DNA from: JAZSMS01 sp045536015
GTDB taxonomy: Bacteria > Bacillota > Clostridia > Christensenellales > QALW01
Length of the DNA stretch: 11,205 nt
NCBI GenBank assembly: GCA_045536015.1
Contig: JAZSMS010000061.1
Coordinates: 1 to 11,205, forward strand
Reading direction: 5' to 3'
Shown here in pieces: positions 1 through 6,407 of this stretch (positions are counted from its first letter, which is position 1; each line of letters opens with the position of its first letter). A program made the translations under genes and the position numbers. A model generated the notes under the pieces. The model saw only the letters and a list, made by a program, of their open reading frames with translations, was not told the DNA's origin and did no database searches.

Positions 1-880
1 GCAGATAGAAAAGCTTGTATCTATGCTTAATTGCGAATTTTCGGGCGAGCATATGGACGTTTCGCTTCCGTCGCTTAGAATCGACTCATTTAATCCCGAT
101 ATAATAAGCACGTCAATGCGCAAGACGTCGCTTACCTTTGCGCCCGAAGCGGGCAGTCAAAGAATGCGTAATATAATTAATAAAAACGTATCGGAAGAAG
201 ATCTTTTGCGCACGGTTCGCGGTGCGTTTTTAGCGGGATATACTGCAATAAAGCTCTACTTTATGATAGGGCTTCCGTTTGAAACAATGGAGGATATTGA
301 GGGCATAGCACATTTGGCACAAAAATGCGCCGACGTTTATAGAGAAATTCATGGTAACACTAAAAATATGCGCATAACGGTAAGCACTTCTGTTTTTATT
401 CCAAAGCCGTTTACACCTTTTCAGTGGATAAATCAGGACGATCAAGAATCGGTTAAGCAAAAGCAGAGAGTGCTTTCGGATATGATTAAAAAGATGCGCG
501 GTGTTGAATATAAATATCACGATAGTACCGCCTCGGTTTTAGAGGTTGCTTGTGCGCGCGGCGGCAGAGAAATGTGCAACGTGCTTTATTCGGCTTGGAA
601 AAACGGCGCTAAAATGGACGCGTGGAACGAGCATTTTGATATTTCTGCCTGGGAAAAGGCTTTTAGGGAAAACGGACTTGATATGCACGATTACGCAAAG
701 CGTGAGTATGCTTTGGACGAAGTTTTGCCTTGGGATACGGTTGACGTTGGAGTAACAAAGCAATATTTTAAAAACGAGCTTAAAAAGGCGCAAAACGAAC
801 AGATAACACGTGATTGCCGTCAGGGCTGTACCGGTTGCGGAATGATGAACATTTGCAAAAAGGAGGTGCAGGCGCAATGA
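1..880 (+). CDS. Radical SAM protein, TIGR03960-like, C-terminal part (5' truncated by window)
   Basis: The reading frame is open back to the first base, so the first ATG at 23 is internal and the true start lies outside the window. The visible 290 or so residues match the later part of the TIGR03960 group of B12-binding-type radical SAM proteins. They include the stretch around TLTFAPEAGSQRMR, a GYTAIKLYFMIGLPFET segment typical of radical SAM barrels, and a Cys-rich end (CRQGCTGCG followed by a further Cys) that could bind metal or an extra iron-sulfur cluster. The CxxxCxxC SAM-cluster motif itself is not in view, as expected for a 5' truncation. The stop codon overlaps the next gene's ATG as ATGA at 877-880. 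In many Clostridia this protein sits beside, or is fused to, the DUF2344 protein and upstream of RNase G, as here. The substrate of the family is unknown to me. The family call is made from remembered motifs, not a search. Confidence 0.88.
   Translation, partial: QIEKLVSMLNCEFSGEHMDVSLPSLRIDSFNPDIISTSMRKTSLTFAPEAGSQRMRNIINKNVSEEDLLRTVRGAFLAGYTAIKLYFMIGLPFETMEDIEGIAHLAQKCADVYREIHGNTKNMRITVSTSVFIPKPFTPFQWINQDDQESVKQKQRVLSDMIKKMRGVEYKYHDSTASVLEVACARGGREMCNVLYSAWKNGAKMDAWNEHFDISAWEKAFRENGLDMHDYAKREYALDEVLPWDTVDVGVTKQYFKNELKKAQNEQITRDCRQGCTGCGMMNICKKEVQAQ
861..868 (+). promoter_or_regulatory. Strong ribosome binding site for the DUF2344 gene
   Basis: AGGAGGTG lies 8 bases before the ATG at 877. 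This fixes the start of the DUF2344 gene there rather than at the upstream in-frame ATG at 814, which has no such site and would overlap the radical SAM gene by 67 bases. Confidence 0.85.
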
Positions 881-1518
881 GAATTTTACTTAAATTTTCA
901 CGCGGAAGAGAAATAAAATATATCTCGCACCTTGATATTCAACGTTTATTTCAGCGCGCGCTTCGAAGAGCAAAAATTCCTATGGAATACTCAAAGGGTT
1001 ATAATCCTCACTTGCTTATTAGCTTTGCAACTGCCTTGCCACTTGGCGTTTGTTCGCGTGGGGAATACGTGGAAATTCAGACAAGCAAGTATATAAACCC
1101 CATTGATGTTAAAAACCGTCTTAACGAGGTTTTGCCTAAGGGCGTAGAAATTTTAGCGGCAGAAGAACTTAAAGACAATTTTCCAAACGTAGGAAGCGTA
1201 ATTGCACTTGCACAGTACAGCTTTGAATTTTCGGGCGAAAATGCGCAGGAGGCTATAGAAAAGCTTTTACAAAGTGAAGAAATAGTAATAGAAAAAAAGA
1301 CAAAAAAGGGTTTAGCACAAGTAAATGTGCGCAAGATGATACATTCGCTTGCACTTGACGGAGAAAAAATAAAGGCTACGCTTTCGCTTAGTAATAGCGA
1401 AAGCTTGCGTGCAGATAAGCTTGCTGAAATTTTACAGGGCAGGGGAATTTGCACAAAAGAGATTTACAGAGAGGCAATTTTTATAATTAATAACGGCAAT
1501 TTAACGTTGCCGCTTTAG
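877..1518 (+). CDS. DUF2344 / TIGR03936 radical-SAM-associated protein
   Basis: This 213-residue protein begins MRILLKFSRGREIKYISHLD and carries the family signature YSKGYNPHLLISFATALPLG at about residues 39-58, followed by SRGEYVEI. These are hallmarks of the DUF2344 (TIGR03936) family, which occurs as a separate gene or as a C-terminal fusion to TIGR03960 radical SAM proteins. Here it is separate but translationally coupled: its ATG overlaps the TGA of the radical SAM gene. Its length is usual for a stand-alone member. The N-terminal half is better conserved than the Lys-rich second half. The biochemical role is unknown; the coupling suggests that it works with the radical SAM protein as a subunit or substrate-binding partner. 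The start is chosen from the AGGAGGTG site at 861. RNase G follows after 8 bases. Confidence 0.88.
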   Translation: MRILLKFSRGREIKYISHLDIQRLFQRALRRAKIPMEYSKGYNPHLLISFATALPLGVCSRGEYVEIQTSKYINPIDVKNRLNEVLPKGVEILAAEELKDNFPNVGSVIALAQYSFEFSGENAQEAIEKLLQSEEIVIEKKTKKGLAQVNVRKMIHSLALDGEKIKATLSLSNSESLRADKLAEILQGRGICTKEIYREAIFIINNGNLTLPL

Positions 1519-1526
1519 GAGAAGGT

Positions 1527-2966
1527 ATGAAAGAAATTCTTATCCATGCAGGATATACGTATTCAACCGCCGCTATTTTAAATAAGGGCGAGCTTGAGTA
1601 CGTGCTTACCGAGCAGGCAGATGCTAAGGGCGGTGTTGGCAACATATATCGCGGAAGCATCGATAACGTTGTGCAGGGAATGCAGGCAGCGTTTGTTGAC
1701 GTTTTACTTGATAAAAACGCCTTTTTGTTTGCAGGTGATATTTGCGAAGGAAAAGATATTAAAAAGCTTGTAAAAAAAGGTGACGAGCTTATCGTTCAGA
1801 TTATAAAAGAGGCGCAGGGCGTAAAGGGCGCAAGAGTAACTACCGAAATTACTATTCCGGGACATAATCTTGTTTTAATGCCAAAGAGTGACTACGTTGG
1901 CGTTTCTAAAAAAATTACCTCCGAGCAGGAACGCAAGCGCTTAAAGGAAACTGTAGAAGAATTAAAAAACAAAAATTACGGATACATAGTGCGTACCGAG
2001 GCGCAAAATGCTACAAGAGAACAGCTTGCAAACGAGATAGCGTATTTAGAAGAAGAATGGAGCAAGATCAACAAAAAAACGGGCAAGGGTATTTTGTACC
2101 GTGAAGACGGTCTTTTACTTACCGTTATGCGTGATTATCTTGATGCTTCTATCGACAAGATAGTTGTAAACGACAAAAAGACGTTTCAAACGGCAAAAAA
2201 GATAGCTTCGGTTATGGCACCGTGGGCAGAAGAGAAAATAATTTTAAAAGAAGGCAATCTGTTTTTAGAAGCAGGGGTTGAATCTAAGCTTGCAAAGCTT
2301 GTTCAGCGCAAGGTTTGGCTTGATAACGGCGCATACTTGGTTATCGACTGCACCGAAGCGCTTACGGTAATAGACGTTAATACCGGAAAGTTTACGGGCG
2401 ATTATGATTTAAACAAGACCATAGTAAAAACTAATATTCTTGCCGCAAAGGAAATTGCGCGCCAGCTGCGTCTTCGCGCGATAGGCGGAATAATAGTTGT
2501 TGATTTTATTGATATGGAGACTGACGAAGACAGAGAGGCGGTGTTAAAAGCGCTTGAGGAGGCTTCGCAGGGCGATAAAATAAAGACTAATATTATTGGC
2601 TTTGCACCGCTTGGACTTGTTGAATTAACCAGAAAAAAAACAAGGCTTAGCCTTATGCAATCACTTCAGCAAACTTGCCCATACTGCGAGGGCGACGGAA
2701 GAATTCTAAGCGAAAACACTATAATAAACAACATTCTGCAGGAGCTTGACCGCATTTGGCGTGCAAACGGGGGAGATAAGGCAGTTATAAGGGTTAATCC
2801 CCATATAATGCAAAAGCTTAAAGAAAAAGAAAATATGATAAGAGAAAAATTTGACGGAATAAGCATCTTTGCGCGTGCAGATGCGCAAATGCATATTGAA
2901 GATTATAACGTTGCGTTTATAATGGATAATTTTTCTTCTATGGAAGGACTTGTAAAACTTTTATGA
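1527..2966 (+). CDS. rng: Ribonuclease G/E family endoribonuclease
   Basis: This 479-residue protein cuts single-stranded AU-rich RNA in rRNA maturation and mRNA decay. An S1-type RNA-binding region is visible at about residues 36-120 (GNIYRGSIDNVVQGMQAAFVD). The two catalytic metal-binding aspartates are D283 in VIDVNTGKFTG and D326 in VVDFIDM, and the zinc-link motif CPYC is at 384-387. The spacing of 43 residues between the aspartates and 58 to the first cysteine is the same as in E. coli RNase E (D303, D346, C404). There is no long disordered scaffold domain, so it is RNase G-like in length. The ribosome binding site AGGAG at 1517-1521 overlaps the previous stop codon. The stop overlaps the ATG of the Sua5 gene (ATGA, 2963-2966). 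In many Clostridia rng is followed by the ribosomal protein genes rplU and rpmA; here it is followed by sua5. Confidence 0.95.
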   Translation: MKEILIHAGYTYSTAAILNKGELEYVLTEQADAKGGVGNIYRGSIDNVVQGMQAAFVDVLLDKNAFLFAGDICEGKDIKKLVKKGDELIVQIIKEAQGVKGARVTTEITIPGHNLVLMPKSDYVGVSKKITSEQERKRLKETVEELKNKNYGYIVRTEAQNATREQLANEIAYLEEEWSKINKKTGKGILYREDGLLLTVMRDYLDASIDKIVVNDKKTFQTAKKIASVMAPWAEEKIILKEGNLFLEAGVESKLAKLVQRKVWLDNGAYLVIDCTEALTVIDVNTGKFTGDYDLNKTIVKTNILAAKEIARQLRLRAIGGIIVVDFIDMETDEDREAVLKALEEASQGDKIKTNIIGFAPLGLVELTRKKTRLSLMQSLQQTCPYCEGDGRILSENTIINNILQELDRIWRANGGDKAVIRVNPHIMQKLKEKENMIREKFDGISIFARADAQMHIEDYNVAFIMDNFSSMEGLVKLL

Positions 2967-4012
2967 TAACAGAGGTTTTACCTATAACTGAAGAATCACT
3001 TAAAAAAGCAAGGGAAATCATTTTATCAGGCGGCGTAGTTGCGTTTCCTACCGAAACGGTTTACGGCCTTGGTGCAAACGCTCTTGACGAAGAAGCAGTT
3101 AAAAAGATTTTTGAAGCAAAGGGCAGACCAAGTGATAACCCGTTAATTGTTCATGTTGCAGAAAAAAGTGCAATAGAGCCGCTTGTTAAAGAAATTTTAC
3201 CCGATGCTAAAAAAGTAATAAATAAGTTTATGCCGGGACCGATAACGGTTGTTATGCCTAAAAGTAAAATTGTGCCTGATAAAGTAACTGCAGGTGGAAA
3301 AACTGTAGGGGTAAGAATTCCCGAATCAACGGCGGCAAGGCAATTTTTAGCGGCAGTAGGCGTTCCGATAGCGGCACCAAGCGCAAACACGTCGTCGCGT
3401 CCGTCGCCAACAAGCGCAAAGCACGTTTTTGAAGATTTAAACGGCAAAATTCCGCTTATTTTAGATGGCGGCGAATGTTCGGGCGGAGTTGAATCAACGG
3501 TTGTTTCTATAAACGAAAGCGAAGCAATGCTATTGCGCCCGGGACTTGTTACTCTTGAGGAACTTTCACAGGTGCTAAAAAAGGTAACGGTACACCCATC
3601 GGTACTCGCCGACGGCAAGGTTGATGCGGCGGCAAGTCCGGGAATGAAATATAAGCACTATTCACCCGTAGCACGAGTAGTAATTGTAAACGATGATATT
3701 TTGTTTGCGAAGCAAGCCTATGCTTATATAAAAAGCTTGGGCAAAAAACCCGTTTTGCTTTGGCAAGAGGATAAAAATATAAAAGACGAAATGTATTATT
3801 GCTTTTTTGCGCAAAACGATAAAGCCTTGGCGGCAAAAAATTTGTTTGCACTCTTGCGTAGGGCTGATAGCGAGGGCTTTGACGTAGTTTTAGCGCAGGG
3901 GCTTGATATAAGCGGCGAGGGCCTTTCGGTAATGAACAGACTTCTTCGTGCGGCGGCTTTTACCGTTATTGATAAAAATACAACTAAAGAAGAAATAAAT
4001 CGTATATTATAA
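2963..4012 (+). CDS. ywlC: L-threonylcarbamoyladenylate synthase (Sua5/YwlC, long form)
   Basis: The enzyme makes threonylcarbamoyl-AMP from threonine, bicarbonate and ATP, the first step of t6A formation at A37 of ANN-decoding tRNAs. The 349 residues contain a YrdC domain (about 1-205) with VAFPTETVYGLG near 26-37, the EAKGRPSDNPL motif at 51-61 and PIAAPSANTSSRPSPT at 135-150. The SPGMKYKHYSP linker at 225-235 follows, then a C-terminal Sua5 domain of about 110 residues. This makes it the long Sua5/YwlC form rather than the short TsaC form. It is coupled to rng by an ATGA overlap and ends the operon at a terminator at 4016. The partner genes tsaB, tsaD and tsaE are not in the window. Confidence 0.95.
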   Translation: MITEVLPITEESLKKAREIILSGGVVAFPTETVYGLGANALDEEAVKKIFEAKGRPSDNPLIVHVAEKSAIEPLVKEILPDAKKVINKFMPGPITVVMPKSKIVPDKVTAGGKTVGVRIPESTAARQFLAAVGVPIAAPSANTSSRPSPTSAKHVFEDLNGKIPLILDGGECSGGVESTVVSINESEAMLLRPGLVTLEELSQVLKKVTVHPSVLADGKVDAAASPGMKYKHYSPVARVVIVNDDILFAKQAYAYIKSLGKKPVLLWQEDKNIKDEMYYCFFAQNDKALAAKNLFALLRRADSEGFDVVLAQGLDISGEGLSVMNRLLRAAAFTVIDKNTTKEEINRIL

Positions 4013-4015
4013 AGT

Positions 4016-4038
4016 GAGGCTTTTCGCCTCTCTTTTTT
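4016..4038 (+). terminator. Intrinsic terminator after the Sua5 gene
   Basis: GAGGC (4016-4020) pairs with GCCTC (4026-4030) around a 5-base TTTTC loop and is followed by TC and six Ts. It starts 4 bases after the stop codon. The 5 bp stem is short but GC-rich for this sequence and has a proper T-run, so it is a credible end to the radical SAM-DUF2344-rng-sua5 operon. Confidence 0.8.
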
Positions 4039-4068
4039 ATTTTTAGGCAATATTTATAAAAAGAATAC

Positions 4069-4144
4069 AAAAAAGTGACGCTAAATGAAAAATTTTGCCT
4101 GCTAAAACAGCTTTACGCAGACAAAAAAATTTGTTACTCTTTTT
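4069..4144 (+). promoter_or_regulatory. Folded AT-rich leader, possible attenuator, upstream of the ParB-like gene
   Basis: Two nested inverted repeats lie between the Sua5 terminator and the ParB-like gene. The outer arms are 4069-4079 and 4133-4144; GUGAC pairs with GUUAC through one G-U, then an A-tract pairs with a T-run past one bulged C. The inner arms are 4093-4106 and 4112-4126, with one C-A mismatch, one bulge and a 5-base loop. The outer 3' arm runs into eight Ts just before the GAGGTGA ribosome binding site, so it resembles a terminator or attenuator. The fold was drawn by eye. AT-rich DNA yields weak pairings by chance, and no convincing promoter was found here. Confidence 0.3.
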
Positions 4145-4147
4145 TTT

Positions 4148-4154
4148 GAGGTGA
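4148..4154 (+). promoter_or_regulatory. Ribosome binding site setting the ParB-like start
   Basis: GAGGTGA ends 5 bases before the ATG at 4160. The in-frame GTG at 4151 lies inside this site, so it is unlikely to be the start codon. Confidence 0.75.
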
Positions 4155-4159
4155 AAAAT

Positions 4160-4807
4160 ATGCGTGCGGATATAGTACATATAAAGCTTCCTATAAAAAA
4201 GATAGCGTGCGATGAATGCTTTGAAGACGTAACACAATTAAAAAAGAGTATTGCGCGCTTTGGCCTGCTTCAGCCGATAGGAGTAGCAAAAATAGAAAAG
4301 GACTACCGCCTTATTTTTGGCGCAAGACGTCTAAAGGCGTGCAAAGAGCTTAATAAAAAGTATATTCACACGGTTTTGCTTCAAATTAAAGAGGAAAAGA
4401 TTAAGCGTATAGCGTTTGAAGAGAATTTTCAAAGGCGAAAAGACAAGGTTTCGCGCTTAACTAAAAAAGCACTTGAAATAAGCGAAAAATGCGAGCTTTT
4501 TTTAGAGCAGGAACAGGTTGAACTTATTAAAAACTATCTTTGTTTAACCGACGAGGCAAAAAAGTATGCTGATGATTTTGAAGCGCTTATAAATTTATCG
4601 CGCGGAAAGAGCGAAAACTTTTTAAAGGCAGTCAGCAGTGCAAAAAGTAAGGCGCGCGAAAAAGAAAATATCCGCCTATCTTTTTTTAACGACAGACGGA
4701 TATTTGTCAATGAAATACAAAGAATAGTTTCAATAATGCGCCGCGAGGGCTTTTGCGATATCGTTGATGAAACGGACGAAAGTATAACTATTAAAAAGAT
4801 TTGTTAG
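4160..4807 (+). CDS. ParB/Spo0J-like N-terminal domain protein, reduced form
   Basis: This 215-residue protein has a ParB N-terminal nuclease/CTPase-type fold. It starts with IVHIKLPIKKIACDE and continues with LKKSIARFGLLQPIGV (27-42). IFGARRLKACKEL (52-64) corresponds to the ParB GERRxRA box, and FEENFQR (86-92) corresponds to the ENIQR box. The glutamate of GERR is replaced by alanine. After the ENFQR box I see no recognisable ParB helix-turn-helix, only a Lys/Glu-rich helical stretch. The last 40 or so residues (DRRIFVNEIQRIVSIMRREGF onwards) resemble the C-terminal segment of some Firmicutes ParB-like proteins. There is no parA neighbour, so this is probably not the housekeeping chromosome-segregation ParB. 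Its job is unknown: a diverged ParB-family switch or a decaying paralogue are both possible. The gene ends in the stop codon of the opposing small gene, overlapping it by 4 bases. Confidence 0.75.
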   Translation: MRADIVHIKLPIKKIACDECFEDVTQLKKSIARFGLLQPIGVAKIEKDYRLIFGARRLKACKELNKKYIHTVLLQIKEEKIKRIAFEENFQRRKDKVSRLTKKALEISEKCELFLEQEQVELIKNYLCLTDEAKKYADDFEALINLSRGKSENFLKAVSSAKSKAREKENIRLSFFNDRRIFVNEIQRIVSIMRREGFCDIVDETDESITIKKIC

Positions 4808-5073
4808 CACGTTCCGCAAGAATTTGTGCAGGCATTATTATTGCAACCACTAGAGCAACCGTTATTGCAACTGTTATTGCAGCCACAGGAGTTTTGTGCA
4901 CAACCACAGCTTTGATTAGAGCCAAACAACAAAATGATAAGTAAAAAGAAAAAAAGCAGTGAAGAATTATTTTCCAGTGTGCAGTTGTTACCAAACAAAA
5001 GAAGTAAAATTAAAAAGAAAAATAGAAGTGAGCTTAAATCGCTTTGGTTAGAAAATAAAGAATCTAATTGCAT
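4804..5073 (-). CDS. Small Cys/Asn-rich protein with duplicated hydrophobic segment
   Basis: This predicted 89-residue protein starts at the ATG at 5073; the upstream ATG at 5082 would leave no spacing after GAGAGG. A short polar head is followed by two near-identical hydrophobic segments, SSLLFFFLILLLLFGNN (14-30) and SSLLFFFLLIILLFGSN (37-53), 23 residues apart. The tail (54-89) is made almost only of Cys, Asn, Ser and Gly, with ten of the eleven cysteines, many of them every fourth residue (C65, C69, C73, C77). The segments are short for membrane spans (about 13 residues), so they may form a hairpin or an assembly core. Similar LLFFFLL-type small proteins occur in spore-forming Clostridia, from memory. 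A coat or crust-like, disulfide-linked or metal-binding role is inference. It has no known domain that I can name. The purposeful composition, good ribosome binding site and isolated position between convergent units support a real gene. Confidence 0.7.
   Translation of the reverse strand: MQLDSLFSNQSDLSSLLFFFLILLLLFGNNCTLENNSSLLFFFLLIILLFGSNQSCGCAQNSCGCNNSCNNGCSSGCNNNACTNSCGTC
4922..5031. repeat. Imperfect direct repeat inside the small Cys-rich gene
   Basis: Two copies of about 41 bases, 4922-4962 and 4991-5031, both begin CCAAAC on the plus strand and share the pattern AAGTAAAA...AAAAAGAAAAA...AGTGA. The offset of 69 bases is exactly 23 codons, so this is an in-frame internal duplication encoding the two hydrophobic segments. 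Confidence 0.7.
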
Positions 5074-5082
5074 AAAATTCAT

Positions 5083-5088
5083 CCTCTC
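5083..5088 (-). promoter_or_regulatory. Ribosome binding site setting the start of the Cys-rich gene
   Basis: On the minus strand GAGAGG touches the ATG at 5082 directly but lies 9 bases before the ATG at 5073, which is a normal spacing. The second ATG is therefore the preferred start. Confidence 0.6.
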
Positions 5089-5100
5089 AAATTATTTGTT

Positions 5101-5110
5101 GAATTCTATG
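5101..5110 (-). promoter_or_regulatory. Possible sporulation-type -10 element (CATAGAAT) for the Cys-rich gene
   Basis: Minus-strand CATAGAATTC resembles the CATAnnnT -10 boxes of mother-cell sporulation sigma factors. It sits 13 bases before the ribosome binding site and downstream of the thiI terminator, so the gene needs a promoter in this short gap. No clear -35 box was recognised and the implied leader is very short, so this is tentative. Confidence 0.25.
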
Positions 5111-5130
5111 CCGAAAAAATTCAAAAAATG

Positions 5131-5159
5131 AAAAAAGCACGAAATTTTTCGTGCTTTTT
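5131..5159 (-). terminator. Intrinsic terminator of the thiI operon
   Basis: GCACGAAA (5137-5144) pairs with TTTCGTGC (5147-5154), and the flanking A-tract and T-tract extend the stem. It lies 3 bases beyond the thiI stop codon. On the minus strand it ends in six Ts, then CA and more Ts. The symmetry also allows it to work on the plus strand, shielding thiI from transcription coming from the left. Confidence 0.85.
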
Positions 5160-5162
5160 AAT

Positions 5163-6401
5163 TTATTTGTTTGCAATATAGTCAGCATATATTTTCATAT
5201 CTGTAAGCTTTTGCGTGTTAAATACGCCATTTTGGTCAATGTCAATACGCTCGGTAAGGGTAAGTGCTTCTTCTACCAGTGCGTCAACGTCTAAAAGCGC
5301 CTCTGCCGCTAAAACTGCATCAAGCTTTGGCCTTGTTGCGGGGTGGCGGGGAGTAAATACGGTACAGCTGTCTTCAAAGGGCAGGATAGAAGTTTCATAC
5401 GTGCCGATCTGACGTGCAATGGCCATAATTTCAAGCTTATCCATACCGATAACGGGACGAAAAACAGGCAAGAATACCGCCGAATCGGTTGATAAAAGAC
5501 TTTCCATCGTCTGACTTGCTACCTGACCGATGCTTTCGCCCGTTACAAGTGCACCGCACGAGCGCATATATGCGATTTTTTCCGAAATTTTCATCATAAA
5601 ACGGCGGGTTAAAATCGTCATAAACTCGTCGGGACATTTATCATAGATAAGCTCTTGAATTTGCGTAAAGGGCACGCAAAAAACCGAAAGTGTTCCAACA
5701 AAAGCACACATTTCCTGCGCAAGAGTATAAACCTTTTCCTTGGCGCGCTCACTTGTGTGTGGGAAAGAATAAAAGTGAATTCCGTCAAGCGCAACACCGC
5801 GCTTTGCTATCATATAGCCTGCAACGGGACTGTCAATTCCGCCCGATAATAAAAGTGCGGCGCGACCGTTTGTTCCGATAGGCAAGCCGCCAACTGCCGA
5901 AATATCTTCAAAATAAACGTATGCGTGTTCGCGGATTTCAACCTCAAGTAAAATTTCGGGCTCTTTTAAATTAACGCGCATATCAGGCAGGGCAAGCAAA
6001 ATACCTTCGCCAACCTTTGCCGCAATCTCGGGCGATTCCATCGGAAAAGTCTTATCGCTTCTGCGCGCCTTAACCTTAAAGGTACAGTTTGTTTTGCCTG
6101 CAGCTTTAAGCATATCCACAGCATTTAAAACGATTTTATCAAGGTTCTTTTCAAGCTCGCGCGCGGGGGATAAGCCGTGTATGCCAAAAACGCATGAAAG
6201 CTTTTTAAGTGCTTCGTCTAAATCATTAGGCTCAACGTTATAAACAAAAATTCGGCTTTGGCTTATAGTTACCTTAACCTGAGGAAAATCGCGAAGTGCC
6301 GTTTTAATATTTTTAATAAGTGTTTTTTCAAAAAAAGGGCGGTTAAGACCTTTTAAGTGAATTTCGCCCTCTTTTACAATAATCATATTTTTGTATTCCA
6401 T
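5163..6401 (-). CDS. thiI: tRNA 4-thiouridine synthase ThiI (THUMP-PP-loop, no rhodanese domain)
   Basis: ThiI adenylates U8 of tRNA and inserts sulfur from a cysteine desulfurase persulfide to form 4-thiouridine; in some bacteria it also feeds thiamine thiazole synthesis. The 412 residues comprise an N-terminal ferredoxin-like region and a THUMP domain (about 1-170). A PP-loop ATPase domain follows with the pyrophosphate-binding SGGIDS at 186-191, and ESIGQVASQT and EDSCTVFTPRHP further on. The cysteine of EDSC lies where ThiI proteins of the short type keep their persulfide-handling cysteine. There is no C-terminal rhodanese domain, as in Bacillus ThiI. The length is slightly above the usual 400. 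The start at MEYKNMIIVKEGEIHLKG matches family N-termini. The AGG site at 6407-6409 overlaps the nifS stop codon. It follows nifS after 6 bases and ends at a strong terminator. Confidence 0.96.
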   Translation of the reverse strand: MEYKNMIIVKEGEIHLKGLNRPFFEKTLIKNIKTALRDFPQVKVTISQSRIFVYNVEPNDLDEALKKLSCVFGIHGLSPARELEKNLDKIVLNAVDMLKAAGKTNCTFKVKARRSDKTFPMESPEIAAKVGEGILLALPDMRVNLKEPEILLEVEIREHAYVYFEDISAVGGLPIGTNGRAALLLSGGIDSPVAGYMIAKRGVALDGIHFYSFPHTSERAKEKVYTLAQEMCAFVGTLSVFCVPFTQIQELIYDKCPDEFMTILTRRFMMKISEKIAYMRSCGALVTGESIGQVASQTMESLLSTDSAVFLPVFRPVIGMDKLEIMAIARQIGTYETSILPFEDSCTVFTPRHPATRPKLDAVLAAEALLDVDALVEEALTLTERIDIDQNGVFNTQKLTDMKIYADYIANK

Positions 6402-6407
6402 AATATC

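Noticed and set aside
814..876. Upstream in-frame ATG that would lengthen the DUF2344 protein by 21 residues
   Set aside because: The AGGAGGTG site fits only the ATG at 877, and the family's N-terminus begins there.
3151..3618. Minus-strand open frame of 155 codons opposite sua5
   Set aside because: The plus strand carries YrdC-domain signatures throughout; the Ser/Thr-rich product is a mirror effect.
4151..4159. GTG start for the ParB-like gene
   Set aside because: The GTG lies inside the ribosome binding site; the ATG at 4160 has proper spacing.
4666..4705. Nine-base perfect inverted repeat (AAATATCCG / CGGATATTT) inside the ParB-like gene
   Set aside because: It does not resemble parS, has a 22-base loop, and about one or two such repeats are expected by chance in a window this size.
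4822..4895. Short-period repeat of GCAAC/TTATTGCA words resembling a CRISPR or satellite
   Set aside because: It is the coding trace of the Cys/Asn tail with its four-residue rhythm; there are no spacers or constant repeats.
4934..5131. Plus-strand open frame of 65 codons opposite the Cys-rich gene
   Set aside because: Its Lys/Ser-rich product is the antisense image of Leu/Phe codons, with no ribosome binding site.
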